Program-made: the position numbers and the translations under genes | The notes under the pieces: generated by a model | What the model was told of the DNA's origin: nothing | The model's database searches: none | The model's input: only the letters and a program-made list of their open reading frames with translations | Shown: positions 1 to 5,277 of the stretch, piece by piece | Layout: every line of letters begins with the position of its first letter | Position numbering within the stretch: the first letter of the stretch is position 1 | Source of the DNA: Thermodesulfatator atlanticus | GTDB lineage: Bacteria > Desulfobacterota > Thermodesulfobacteria > Thermodesulfobacteriales > Thermodesulfatatoraceae | Direction of reading: 5' to 3' | Assembly: GCA_011321895.1 (NCBI GenBank) | Contig: DROK01000264.1 | Location: 1 to 5,277 of the forward strand | DNA: 5,277 nucleotides

Positions 1-641
1 ACCCGTTGGGCCGGGCCGTTAAACTGGGTTTCCAGACGGGCGGCACCGTAGAGATAGGCCCCCAAAAGGGCCAGAAAACAGAGGACAAGAAAGGCCTTCT
101 TCCTGGTGTTCATGAAGGAGAAGAGAGCGTAATTGACCAGGGTCAACAGGAAAGAGACCGCAAAAACCCCCCCGAAATCCGCTATCTGGATGAGAAAAAG
201 CTCCCGGTATTGAGACGCCCCCAAAATCCCCCAGGGGAAAGCATAAGGCACCTTGGCCCTTATGAATTCAAAAGAGGTAAAGAGGGCCGCAAAGAAAAAG
301 GCCGAAAATAGGCTCCCTTTCAGGTGGCCGGTAAAAACGAAAATTTTCACCGGCAAGGCCCAGAAAAGGGCCAGATAAGCAGCCAAAAGCCCCAGCACCC
401 CCACCGCCGCCGGCAGGGGCAACCCCCCAAAGCGTACCATTACCGGGACCAGCCAGTAGAGCAGAAACAGGAAATAGCTGAAACCCGCCAGGAAAGAGAA
501 CAAAAAGGCCCTTTGGGGCCGCAAACGTACGGCTTCCAGGACCGGGACCAGGCTGAAGAAGGCCAGATAAGACCAGGAAACTTTCGGGTGGGCCAAAGCG
601 GTAAGCACTCCGCCCGCCAAGGCCAAAAAGTAAGGAATCAT
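1..641 (-). CDS. lnt: Apolipoprotein N-acyltransferase, N-terminal part (runs off left edge)
   Basis: Lnt transfers an acyl chain from a phospholipid to the N-terminal cysteine of apolipoproteins in the inner membrane, the last step of lipoprotein maturation. Seen: reading the minus strand from ATG at 641 gives 213 codons with no stop. The product is strongly hydrophobic, with about seven likely membrane segments (near residues 3-17, 23-38, 45-68, 76-96, 109-127, 154-177 and 183-201). The family signature is clear: E125-F-I-R, then Y133-A-F-P-W-G-I-L-G, then A154-D-F-G-G-V-F-A-V-S-F-L-L, matching the FPW...G and G(V)xxxxFLL segment of E. coli Lnt. The nitrilase-like catalytic domain with its Glu-Lys-Cys triad lies outside the window, so activity cannot be judged. 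The start overlaps the corC stop (ATGA), which suggests translational coupling, and GAGGG inside the corC end could serve as ribosome binding site. corC-lnt is a common gene pair. Identification is firm; only completeness is unknown. Confidence 0.93.
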   Translation of the reverse strand, partial: MIPYFLALAGGVLTALAHPKVSWSYLAFFSLVPVLEAVRLRPQRAFLFSFLAGFSYFLFLLYWLVPVMVRFGGLPLPAAVGVLGLLAAYLALFWALPVKIFVFTGHLKGSLFSAFFFAALFTSFEFIRAKVPYAFPWGILGASQYRELFLIQIADFGGVFAVSFLLTLVNYALFSFMNTRKKAFLVLCFLALLGAYLYGAARLETQFNGPAQR

Positions 642-1456
642 TGCTTGGCGCCCTCAACCCGTCTGAAACGTACCCGCCTGATACGTCGATTATCCGCGGA
701 AAGGATTTCTACCTCCAGGCCGTTGAAACGGAAACGTTCCCCTTCTTCGGGGATCCGACCGGTCTGAGACAGAATAAAACCGGAGAGGGTCTCGTAATTT
801 CCCCTGGGCAAAATTAGTCCCAGAAATTTTTCTATTTCGTCGATTTTGGTGCCCCCTTCCGCGATGAACCACCCTTCTTCGTCTCTGGGAAATTCGGGCA
901 CTTCTTCCCCCAGGATTTCGCAGAAGATATCGGCTAAGGTCACCAGCCCGGAGATGACGCCGCTTTCGTCTATTACCAGGGCAAATTGTTCGCGTCTTTT
1001 GCGAAATTCGTGTAATACTTCCCGTACTTTGATACCTTCTGGGATAATATAGGGTTTGCGGCAGACCGCCCGTAAAGAGACCTGGTCGGTATTGGTACGG
1101 CAAAAACGCATAAGATCTTTGACGTGCACCACGCCCACCAGGTGGTCTAAATCTTTTTCGTAAACGGGGTAGCGGGTGTGGGGCTTTTCGTTTATGAGGG
1201 AAACGATCTGGGAAAAGGGCTTATTTACCTCAAGTGCCACGATATCTTTGCGAGGGATCATTATTTCCCGCACGGTCACGTTCCTGATCTGCAGGATATT
1301 GATGATCATCTCCCCTTCTTCCGGGGAGATGAGCCCCTTCTCTTCTCCTTCGTCGATAAGCTCGGTTATTTCTTCGGCGAACTCCTCCGCCTCTTCTTCG
1401 GGGGACTTGGCAAAAATTTCTTTTAAGGCCTTGATCAGGGACGATTTCTCAGACAC
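638..1456 (-). CDS. corC: CorC/HlyC family CBS-domain protein (no membrane domain)
   Basis: A 272-residue soluble protein of the CorC (YbeX) type. Seen: an acidic N-terminal helix region (residues 1-50), the hallmark R63-E-I-M-I-P-R69 leading into a first CBS domain (about 66-122, with H111-V-K-D-L-M), a second CBS domain (about 130-185, ending G170-L-V-T-L-A-D-I-F then E180-I-L-G-E-E), and a C-terminal CorC_HlyC domain (about 195-268, with Y221-E-T-L-S-G-F-I-L). Family knowledge: CBS pairs bind adenine nucleotides, and CorC proteins have been linked to Mg/Co efflux. This version lacks the N-terminal DUF21 membrane domain, like the E. coli protein, so it is probably cytosolic or membrane-peripheral. 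Its true biochemical role is unsettled, and the old 'hemolysin' name should not be taken literally. The start is GTG, chosen because AGGAGG lies 4 bases upstream and the N-terminus fits the family length. It is first gene of a minus-strand operon with lnt. Confidence 0.92.
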   Translation of the reverse strand: MSEKSSLIKALKEIFAKSPEEEAEEFAEEITELIDEGEEKGLISPEEGEMIINILQIRNVTVREIMIPRKDIVALEVNKPFSQIVSLINEKPHTRYPVYEKDLDHLVGVVHVKDLMRFCRTNTDQVSLRAVCRKPYIIPEGIKVREVLHEFRKRREQFALVIDESGVISGLVTLADIFCEILGEEVPEFPRDEEGWFIAEGGTKIDEIEKFLGLILPRGNYETLSGFILSQTGRIPEEGERFRFNGLEVEILSADNRRIRRVRFRRVEGAKQ

Positions 1457-1460
1457 AAGC

Positions 1461-1466
1461 CCTCCT
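1461..1466 (-). promoter_or_regulatory. Shine-Dalgarno of corC
   Basis: Read on the minus strand this is a perfect AGGAGG, followed by GCTT and then the GTG start. The spacing of 4 bases is a little short, but the site supports the GTG at 1456 as the true start. Confidence 0.75.
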
Positions 1467-1490
1467 AAAAAACGTTTTTATTTCTGTGGC

Positions 1491-1508
1491 CTTCCTTTGC
1501 AAAGGAAG
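1491..1508. promoter_or_regulatory. Perfect 18-base palindrome in divergent intergenic region (possible operator)
   Basis: CTTCCTTTGCAAAGGAAG reads identically on both strands. It lies between the divergent starts of corC (1456, minus) and the methyltransferase gene (1533, plus), where promoters for both must sit. A palindrome of this size in a 76-base gap is typical of a dimeric repressor or activator site. As RNA it could form a 7-base-pair stem with a TGCA loop, but no T-run follows it on either strand, so an intrinsic terminator is unlikely. The binding protein cannot be named from sequence. Confidence 0.45.
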
Positions 1509-1532
1509 AAAAAATTTGTAGTTTTCTTTATC

Positions 1533-2192
1533 ATGGAAAGGATCCCCGAGCCCGAACTCATGTTATCAGAAGAACAGGCCCGTGCTTACGCCACGGCGGA
1601 TTTTTCCGCCCCTCACCAGATGTTTGTTGATCTTTTTCGGAAACATTTTGGCCCCCACTTAACCGGCACGGTGCTTGACCTGGGCTGTGGGCCGGCAGAT
1701 ATCAGCGTGCGTTTCGCCAAGGCCTATCCCCAATGTATTATCCACGGGCTTGATGGTTCACCCGCTATGCTCAAATACGGTATCAAACGGGTGGCAGCCG
1801 AAGGTCTTTCCCAGCGCATCAAACTCATTTTGGGAAAAATCCCCGAATTTTCGTTGCCCAGCCATTATTACCACGCCGTAATCGTCAATTCTCTCCTTCA
1901 CCACCTGCCCGAACCCTTAATCCTCTGGGAAACCATAAAAAAGACCGCTCGTAAAGGGGCCCCGGTACTGGTCATGGACCTGATCCGCCCGCAGGACCAG
2001 CGCGAAGCCCGGGAGATCGTGGAGAAATACGCCGCCGGTGAACCCGATATCCTGAAGCGGGATTTTTATCACTCCCTGCTGGCGGCTTTCCGCCCTGAAG
2101 AGGTCAGAGAACAGCTCAAAAGGGCGGCCCTTGAGCATTTCCAAATAGAAATCGTCTCAGACCGCCACTTTATCGTCTACGGCCACCTTTAA
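1533..2192 (+). CDS. Class I SAM-dependent methyltransferase, substrate unknown
   Basis: A 219-residue soluble protein with a Rossmann-type methyltransferase core. Seen: motif I V47-L-D-L-G-C-G-P-A (SAM binding), an acidic residue at the end of strand 2 (G72-L-D74-G-S, expected to bind the SAM ribose), and a motif IV-like stretch V118-N-S-L-L-H-H-L-P that resembles UbiE/Methyltransf_11 and _25 enzymes. The start M-E-R-I-P-E-P-E-L-M followed by A18-Y-A-T-A-D-F resembles, from memory, a conserved N-terminus of a family of uncharacterised bacterial methyltransferases, so ATG 1533 is preferred. The open frame continues far upstream, but that part is antisense to corC and is not credible. No good Shine-Dalgarno precedes ATG 1533; the nearest purine run (AGGAAG, 1503-1508) is about 25 bases away, so the mRNA may be leaderless. 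The substrate (quinone, lipid, small molecule or RNA) cannot be told from sequence. Divergent from corC and 70 bases ahead of the NifA-like gene, it may be transcribed alone. Confidence 0.85.
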   Translation: MERIPEPELMLSEEQARAYATADFSAPHQMFVDLFRKHFGPHLTGTVLDLGCGPADISVRFAKAYPQCIIHGLDGSPAMLKYGIKRVAAEGLSQRIKLILGKIPEFSLPSHYYHAVIVNSLLHHLPEPLILWETIKKTARKGAPVLVMDLIRPQDQREAREIVEKYAAGEPDILKRDFYHSLLAAFRPEEVREQLKRAALEHFQIEIVSDRHFIVYGHL

Positions 2193-2200
2193 ATATTGCT

Positions 2201-2238
2201 AATTTTGTCAAAATTTGTTTAACAAAATCGACGAAAAA
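2201..2238. repeat. AT-rich nested inverted repeats with roughly helically phased A/T tracts
   Basis: This gap ahead of the NifA-like gene holds several related dyads: ATTTTGT (2202-2208) against ACAAAAT (2222-2228), TTTGTT (2214-2219) against AACAAA (2221-2226), and TTTTGTC (2203-2209) against GACGAAAA (2230-2237) with one extra base. The units AATTTTGT, AAATTTGT and AACAAAAT begin at 2201, 2211 and 2221, exactly 10 bases apart. Such an arrangement can be a multi-site operator or intrinsically curved DNA just upstream of a promoter. As RNA the stems would be weak, and no terminator is evident. Confidence 0.45.
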
Positions 2239-2244
2239 GATAAT
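2215..2244 (+). promoter_or_regulatory. Candidate sigma-70-type promoter for the NifA-like gene
   Basis: GATAAT (2239-2244) is a five-of-six match to the -10 consensus. TTGTTT (2215-2220), 18 bases upstream, is a weak -35 match of three of six. Transcription would begin near 2251 and leave only about a dozen untranslated bases before ATG 2263, which would explain the lack of a good ribosome binding site. The -35 half overlaps the AT-rich dyads, which could then act as operator or curved upstream DNA. Prediction by eye only. Confidence 0.35.
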
Positions 2245-2262
2245 CCAGGCTATTATTAGGCT

Positions 2263-3828
2263 ATGGCCCGGGTAGACCGACCAAAGACCAAAGCGCGGGA
2301 AGTAGAAGAGCTCTCCTGCCTTTACGAAATAGCCAAGACGCTCTCAAGCTCCCTTAACATGCGCCAAGCCCTGGAGCAGATCCTGGCCATTCTGGCCGAG
2401 CGCCTTGATATGCGGCGGGGCACCATCACCATTTTTAACCCCCGCACGCAGGAGATTCAGATAGAAGTGGCGCACGGGCTTACGGCTGAGGCCCGTAAAA
2501 GGGGCCGTTACCGGCTGGGGGAGGGCATTACCGGCCAGGTGGTGGCCACCGGGCAGCCCATCATCGTCCCCGCCATCTCTGATGACCCGCGCTTCTTGAA
2601 CCGCACCCGGAGCCGCGGCACCACTGAAAAAGATAAAATTTCTTTTATTTGCGTCCCTATCAAGAGTGGGGCCAAAATCCTGGGCACCCTTTCGGTGGAC
2701 CGGCTCTTTTTAGACCACGTATCTCTTGAGGAGGACGTTCGCTTCCTCACCATTATCTCCGGCCTCATCGCCCAGACCGTGGCCAATATCCAGGCCATCC
2801 AGGAAGAAAGGGAAAAATTACTGGAAGAGAACCGCAAACTCAAAAGGGAACTCAAGGGCAAATACAGTTTCGCCAATTTCATCGCCTTGAGCTCTCGGAT
2901 GCAAGAGGTACTGGAGATGATAGAGCGGGTGGCCCCCAGTTCGGCCACGGTCTTGTTGCGCGGTGAATCCGGGACAGGCAAATCCCTGATTGCCCGTTTG
3001 ATCCACTTCAACAGTCCCCGTGCCGGGGGTCCTTTTGTTACGGTGGCCTGTACGGCGCTACCGGAAAACCTTATAGAAAGTGAACTTTTCGGCTATGAAA
3101 AAGGCGCCTTTACCGGGGCGCTTAACCGTAAAACGGGGCTCTTTGAGGAAGCCTCGGGAGGGACCATCTTTCTGGACGAGATAGGTGACCTGCCCCTGCC
3201 CCTCCAGGCCAAACTGCTCCACGTCATCCAGGAAAAAGAATTTTATCGGGTAGGGGGGACCCGGCCTATCAAGGTCGACGTACGCATCATTACCGCTACC
3301 AACCGCAATTTAGAAGAACTGGTGGAAAAGGGCCTCTTCCGGGAAGACCTTTACTACCGCCTGAACGTCTTCCCCATTTATATTCCGCCCCTCAGGGAAC
3401 GTACCACTGACATCATCCCGCTGGCAGAATTTTTCCTGGAAAAATTTAGCCGGGAATACGGGAAAAAGATCAAAAGGCTTTCTTCCCCCGCCATAGATCT
3501 GCTGGTCCAGTACCACTGGCCTGGCAACGTGCGGGAACTCGAGAACGTGATCGAAAGGGCGGTCTTGGTCTGCGACGAAGAAGTCATCCGCAGCTATCAT
3601 CTCCCCCAGAGTCTTCAGACCGCCGAAAGCTCAAACACCTACGCCCGAAAAAGCCTGGCCCAAGCCGTCAAAAACCTGGAAATGGAACTCATCATCGAGG
3701 CCCTGAAAGAGGCCAAAGGCAACCAGAGTAAAGCAGCCAAAATGCTGGACACGAGTCTGCGCATCCTCAACTACAAAATCAAAAAATACGGTATTAACCC
3801 CAAATCCTTTCGCCCGGCGCGAAACTAA
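2263..3828 (+). CDS. Sigma-54-dependent transcriptional activator, NifA-like (GAF, AAA+, Fis-type HTH)
   Basis: A 521-residue bacterial enhancer-binding protein that should hydrolyse ATP to open sigma-54 RNA polymerase promoters. Seen: an N-terminal GAF sensor domain (about 20-180) with the NifA-style segment L-S-V-D-R-L-F and E-E-D-V-R-F-L-T; a charged coiled-coil linker (about 180-200); the AAA+ domain with Walker A G234-E-S-G-T-G-K-S, the sigma-54 contact loop G281-A-F-T-G-A, Walker B with D305-E306, and R360-[19 protein letters not shown] in the lid; and a C-terminal Fis-type HTH (about 486-511, [10 protein letters not shown] then Y504-K-I-K-K-Y-G-I). There is no receiver domain, so control is probably by ligand, redox or partner protein acting on the GAF domain. 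The C-x4-C cysteine cluster of oxygen-sensitive rhizobial NifA is absent. No nif genes are visible, so I withhold the nifA symbol. ATG 2263 lacks a strong Shine-Dalgarno; the only nearby purine cluster is TTAGG two bases upstream. Confidence 0.9.
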   Translation: MARVDRPKTKAREVEELSCLYEIAKTLSSSLNMRQALEQILAILAERLDMRRGTITIFNPRTQEIQIEVAHGLTAEARKRGRYRLGEGITGQVVATGQPIIVPAISDDPRFLNRTRSRGTTEKDKISFICVPIKSGAKILGTLSVDRLFLDHVSLEEDVRFLTIISGLIAQTVANIQAIQEEREKLLEENRKLKRELKGKYSFANFIALSSRMQEVLEMIERVAPSSATVLLRGESGTGKSLIARLIHFNSPRAGGPFVTVACTALPENLIESELFGYEKGAFTGALNRKTGLFEEASGGTIFLDEIGDLPLPLQAKLLHVIQEKEFYRVGGTRPIKVDVRIITATNRNLEELVEKGLFREDLYYRLNVFPIYIPPLRERTTDIIPLAEFFLEKFSREYGKKIKRLSSPAIDLLVQYHWPGNVRELENVIERAVLVCDEEVIRSYHLPQSLQTAESSNTYARKSLAQAVKNLEMELIIEALKEAKGNQSKAAKMLDTSLRILNYKIKKYGINPKSFRPARN

Positions 3829-3897
3829 AGCTAAAGGCCAAAAAAGAGAGTAAACTATGGGCAAAGGTTTGGTCGCACTGCGCTAGATAGTGGAGAA

Positions 3898-5151
3898 ATG
3901 TTCTTACAAGAAACCAAAGAAACTTCAGCCTTGAGGCAGGGAGAACTCTTTGAAGAAGCTGAGCAGCGTCCCCTTATCATCCCCCGGGGAGAACACCCCA
4001 TCTCCCGCAAACATCTTCCACGGGAAGTCTTAAAGGTCTTGTACCGCCTAAAAGATGCGGGTTATCTGGCCTATCTGGTAGGGGGCAGCGTGCGGGATAT
4101 GCTCCTTGGTCTCAAACCCAAGGATTTTGACGTGGGCACAGACGCCAGGCCCGAAGAGATAAAAAAGCTCTTCCGCTGGAGCCGCATCATCGGCAAACGT
4201 TTCCGTTTGGTCCACGTCTATTTCCGGGGCGGCAAGTTTATCGAAGTGGTAACTTTCAGGGGCCCGGAGGTGGCGGAAGAAAACGGCCTGGAAGTATTTG
4301 GCACCCCGGCTGAAGACGCCTTCCGGCGTGACCTCACCATTAACGCCCTGTTTTACAACATCGCCGACTTTACCATTATCGACTACGTGGGGGGCATGGA
4401 GGACCTTAAACGGGGCATCATCCGGGTCATCGGCCCGCCTGACCTCCGGTTCACCAGAGACCCGGTACGCATGATGCGGGCGATCCGTCACGCCGCCCGT
4501 ATCGGTTTCGAAATAGAACCCAAGACCTGGGAGGCCATCCTCCGGCACCGGAAAAAGATCATCCTCTGCGCCCCGATGCGTATCAGAGACGAATGGTTAA
4601 AAGACGTACTGGGCGGATGGTCTGCCCCCTGGGCGCAGTTAATGCTTAAAGCCGGGCTTTTTGAGGAAATATTTCCGGCCTACGGCCAGTTAATAAGGGA
4701 GTTTTCCCCTGAAGAGAGGCGGTTTTTCTTTAAAATTTTGGAAAAGGCCGATAAAGGGGCCAAAAAAGGCGAATTTTCTGAAGCCCAGATTCTTGCCCTT
4801 TTTCTCTACCCCTTTATCGTCGGTGCGGGAAAGATAGACCGCCTTCCCCAGAATTCCGCCCGGCCTACGGCTCTTATTCGGCAGGAGATGGAAAAGGTTT
4901 TTTATCCTTACGACTTCAAAAAGGAACTCTTTGAACAAACCCTCCAGCTTTTGGCCGCGCTGTGGCCCATCAAATACCATCTCCTCTTTAGCAAACGCAT
5001 GCCCAAAAGACTGGCCCGCAAAAGCTATTTCAAAGAAGGCCTTACGGTCTGTGAGATCATTCTAAAGCTTGAAAGAGAGCTTCTGGGCCTTGAACTTACA
5101 CCTCCCAGGGGCAGACGCAAAAGGCGCAGAAAAGGGGGACGACATGCCTGA
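3898..5151 (+). CDS. pcnB: Poly(A) polymerase I / PcnB-type nucleotidyltransferase
   Basis: A 417-residue class II template-independent RNA nucleotidyltransferase that adds A residues to RNA 3' ends, marking RNAs for exonuclease decay. Seen: the PcnB-type lead-in P-R-G-E-H-P-I-S-R-K-H-L then L-K-V-L-Y-R-L; the nucleotidyltransferase signature G62-G-S-V-R-D67 followed by D76-F-D78-V, whose aspartates should bind the catalytic metals; G-K-R-F-R-L-V-H-V; R143-R-D145-L-T-I-N-A-L-F-Y; and R-D-P-V-R-M-M-R-A-I-R-H-A-A-R-I-G in the neck/body. The tail is strongly basic (R404-G-R-R-K-R-R-R-K), typical of PcnB and likely to bind RNA. The ISRK...VLYRL lead and the RFRLVHV motif favour poly(A) polymerase over CCA-adding enzyme, although the two share a fold and only an assay separates them fully. 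GGAG lies just 2 bases before ATG 3898, closer than ideal; no other convincing start exists. It follows the NifA-like gene by 69 bases and overlaps the next gene. Confidence 0.87.
   Translation: MFLQETKETSALRQGELFEEAEQRPLIIPRGEHPISRKHLPREVLKVLYRLKDAGYLAYLVGGSVRDMLLGLKPKDFDVGTDARPEEIKKLFRWSRIIGKRFRLVHVYFRGGKFIEVVTFRGPEVAEENGLEVFGTPAEDAFRRDLTINALFYNIADFTIIDYVGGMEDLKRGIIRVIGPPDLRFTRDPVRMMRAIRHAARIGFEIEPKTWEAILRHRKKIILCAPMRIRDEWLKDVLGGWSAPWAQLMLKAGLFEEIFPAYGQLIREFSPEERRFFFKILEKADKGAKKGEFSEAQILALFLYPFIVGAGKIDRLPQNSARPTALIRQEMEKVFYPYDFKKELFEQTLQLLAALWPIKYHLLFSKRMPKRLARKSYFKEGLTVCEIILKLERELLGLELTPPRGRRKRRRKGGRHA
5133..5139 (+). promoter_or_regulatory. Shine-Dalgarno of the 5144 gene, inside the pcnB end
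   Basis: AGGGGGA sits 4 bases before ATG 5144, within the codons for the basic PcnB tail. It is one of the clearest ribosome binding sites on the plus strand here and supports the overlapping start. Confidence 0.65.
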
Positions 5152-5277
5152 TTACCGCACCTCTTTGGGCTTTAAATTCCTACAGGCCACCAAACACGAC
5201 CGGATGGAACTCCTCAGGCGGGAACGGGAAGAGATAGCCCCGGCCCCCTGGTTTAAGACTTATCCTGACGCCCCGAG
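5144..5277 (+). CDS. Probable SagB/ThcOx-type (nitroreductase-fold) dehydrogenase, N-terminal fragment
   Basis: The frame opens at ATG 5144 and runs to the right edge, giving 44 complete codons. The visible peptide starts M-P-D-Y-R-T-S-L-G-F-K-F-L-Q-A-T-K-H-D-R and continues to W-F-K-T-Y-P-D-A-P. A start with F-L/H-x-x-T-K-H-x-R followed by a W/P-rich stretch and F/Y-K-x-Y-P is, from memory, typical of SagB-type FMN-dependent dehydrogenases. These are stand-alone oxidoreductases in many bacteria and azoline oxidases in some RiPP pathways. The flavin-binding part is beyond the window, so this is recognition from an N-terminal pattern only. The gene overlaps the pcnB stop by 8 bases and has a good Shine-Dalgarno, so it is very likely co-transcribed with pcnB. 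No RiPP precursor or cyclase gene is seen nearby. Confidence 0.6.
   Translation, partial: MPDYRTSLGFKFLQATKHDRMELLRREREEIAPAPWFKTYPDAP

Noticed and set aside
6..767. Plus-strand open frames of about 100 and 147 codons opposite lnt and corC
   Set aside because: Their products are rich in Gln, Arg, Lys and Pro with no domain, whereas the opposite strand encodes clear Lnt membrane segments and CorC; they are shadow frames.
1176..1532. Open plus-strand frame extending the methyltransferase by 119 codons upstream
   Set aside because: Most of it is antisense to the well supported corC and reads as low-complexity Ser/Ile-rich sequence without family resemblance; homologous-looking sequence begins at ATG 1533.
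1664..1678. Sigma-54 promoter-like string (GGCACG, then GTGC, then TTGA)
   Set aside because: It lies inside the methyltransferase codons for T-G-T-V-L-D at motif I, has TTGA in place of TTGC at the -12 element, and is not upstream of a gene start; best seen as chance.
2508..3600. Minus-strand open frames opposite the NifA-like gene
   Set aside because: The plus-strand product has every expected AAA+ motif over this stretch, and the antisense products show no recognisable domain.
3808..3824. Inverted repeat TTTCGC / GCGAAA with a 5-base loop at the end of the NifA-like gene, considered as a terminator
   Set aside because: The stem is short, lies within the last codons, and is followed by an A-rich stretch rather than a T-run, so it does not fit an intrinsic terminator.
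3857..3886. Nine-codon open frame (ATG to TAG) in the gap before pcnB
   Set aside because: Too short to distinguish from chance, with no clear ribosome binding site; an attenuating leader peptide is conceivable, but no paired hairpins or codon bias support it.

Overview
The window looks like ordinary chromosome of a Gram-negative bacterium. Lipoprotein N-acylation (Lnt) implies an outer membrane with triacylated lipoproteins, and a poly(A) polymerase of the PcnB type is also present. The proteins are rich in Glu, Lys and Arg, and the NifA-like regulator has a style of GAF and Fis-type HTH domain that I associate with thermophilic, sulfur-metabolising lineages such as Thermodesulfobacteria/Desulfobacterota. 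That placement is inference from protein style; no rRNA or other marker is present.

Layout. The left part (1-1456) reads on the minus strand. A CorC/HlyC-type CBS-domain protein starts with GTG at 1456, and its stop overlaps the start of lnt (apolipoprotein N-acyltransferase) in an ATGA junction. lnt runs off the left edge after 213 codons. A 76-base divergent intergenic region (1457-1532) carries a perfect 18-base palindrome and separates this pair from the plus-strand genes. On the plus strand come a class I SAM-dependent methyltransferase (1533-2192), an AT-rich 70-base gap with dyads and a promoter candidate, a GAF/AAA+/HTH sigma-54 activator resembling NifA (2263-3828), a 69-base gap, pcnB (3898-5151), and a gene overlapping pcnB by 8 bases whose 44 visible residues resemble the N-terminus of SagB/ThcOx-type flavin dehydrogenases (5144 to the right edge).

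How the genes fit together. corC-lnt is a widely conserved envelope pair. The plus-strand genes do not form an obvious pathway: a methyltransferase of unknown substrate, a transcription activator whose targets are not in view, an RNA 3'-end polymerase and a possible oxidoreductase. Translation signals differ. corC and the last gene have clear Shine-Dalgarno sequences. The methyltransferase and the activator have almost none and may be expressed from leaderless or short-leader transcripts.

No mobile element, tRNA, rRNA or CRISPR array was seen, and no gene-free stretch exceeds 80 bases. I found no convincing new multi-gene system; the most worthwhile leads are the two structured intergenic regions and the unknown regulon of the NifA-like activator.
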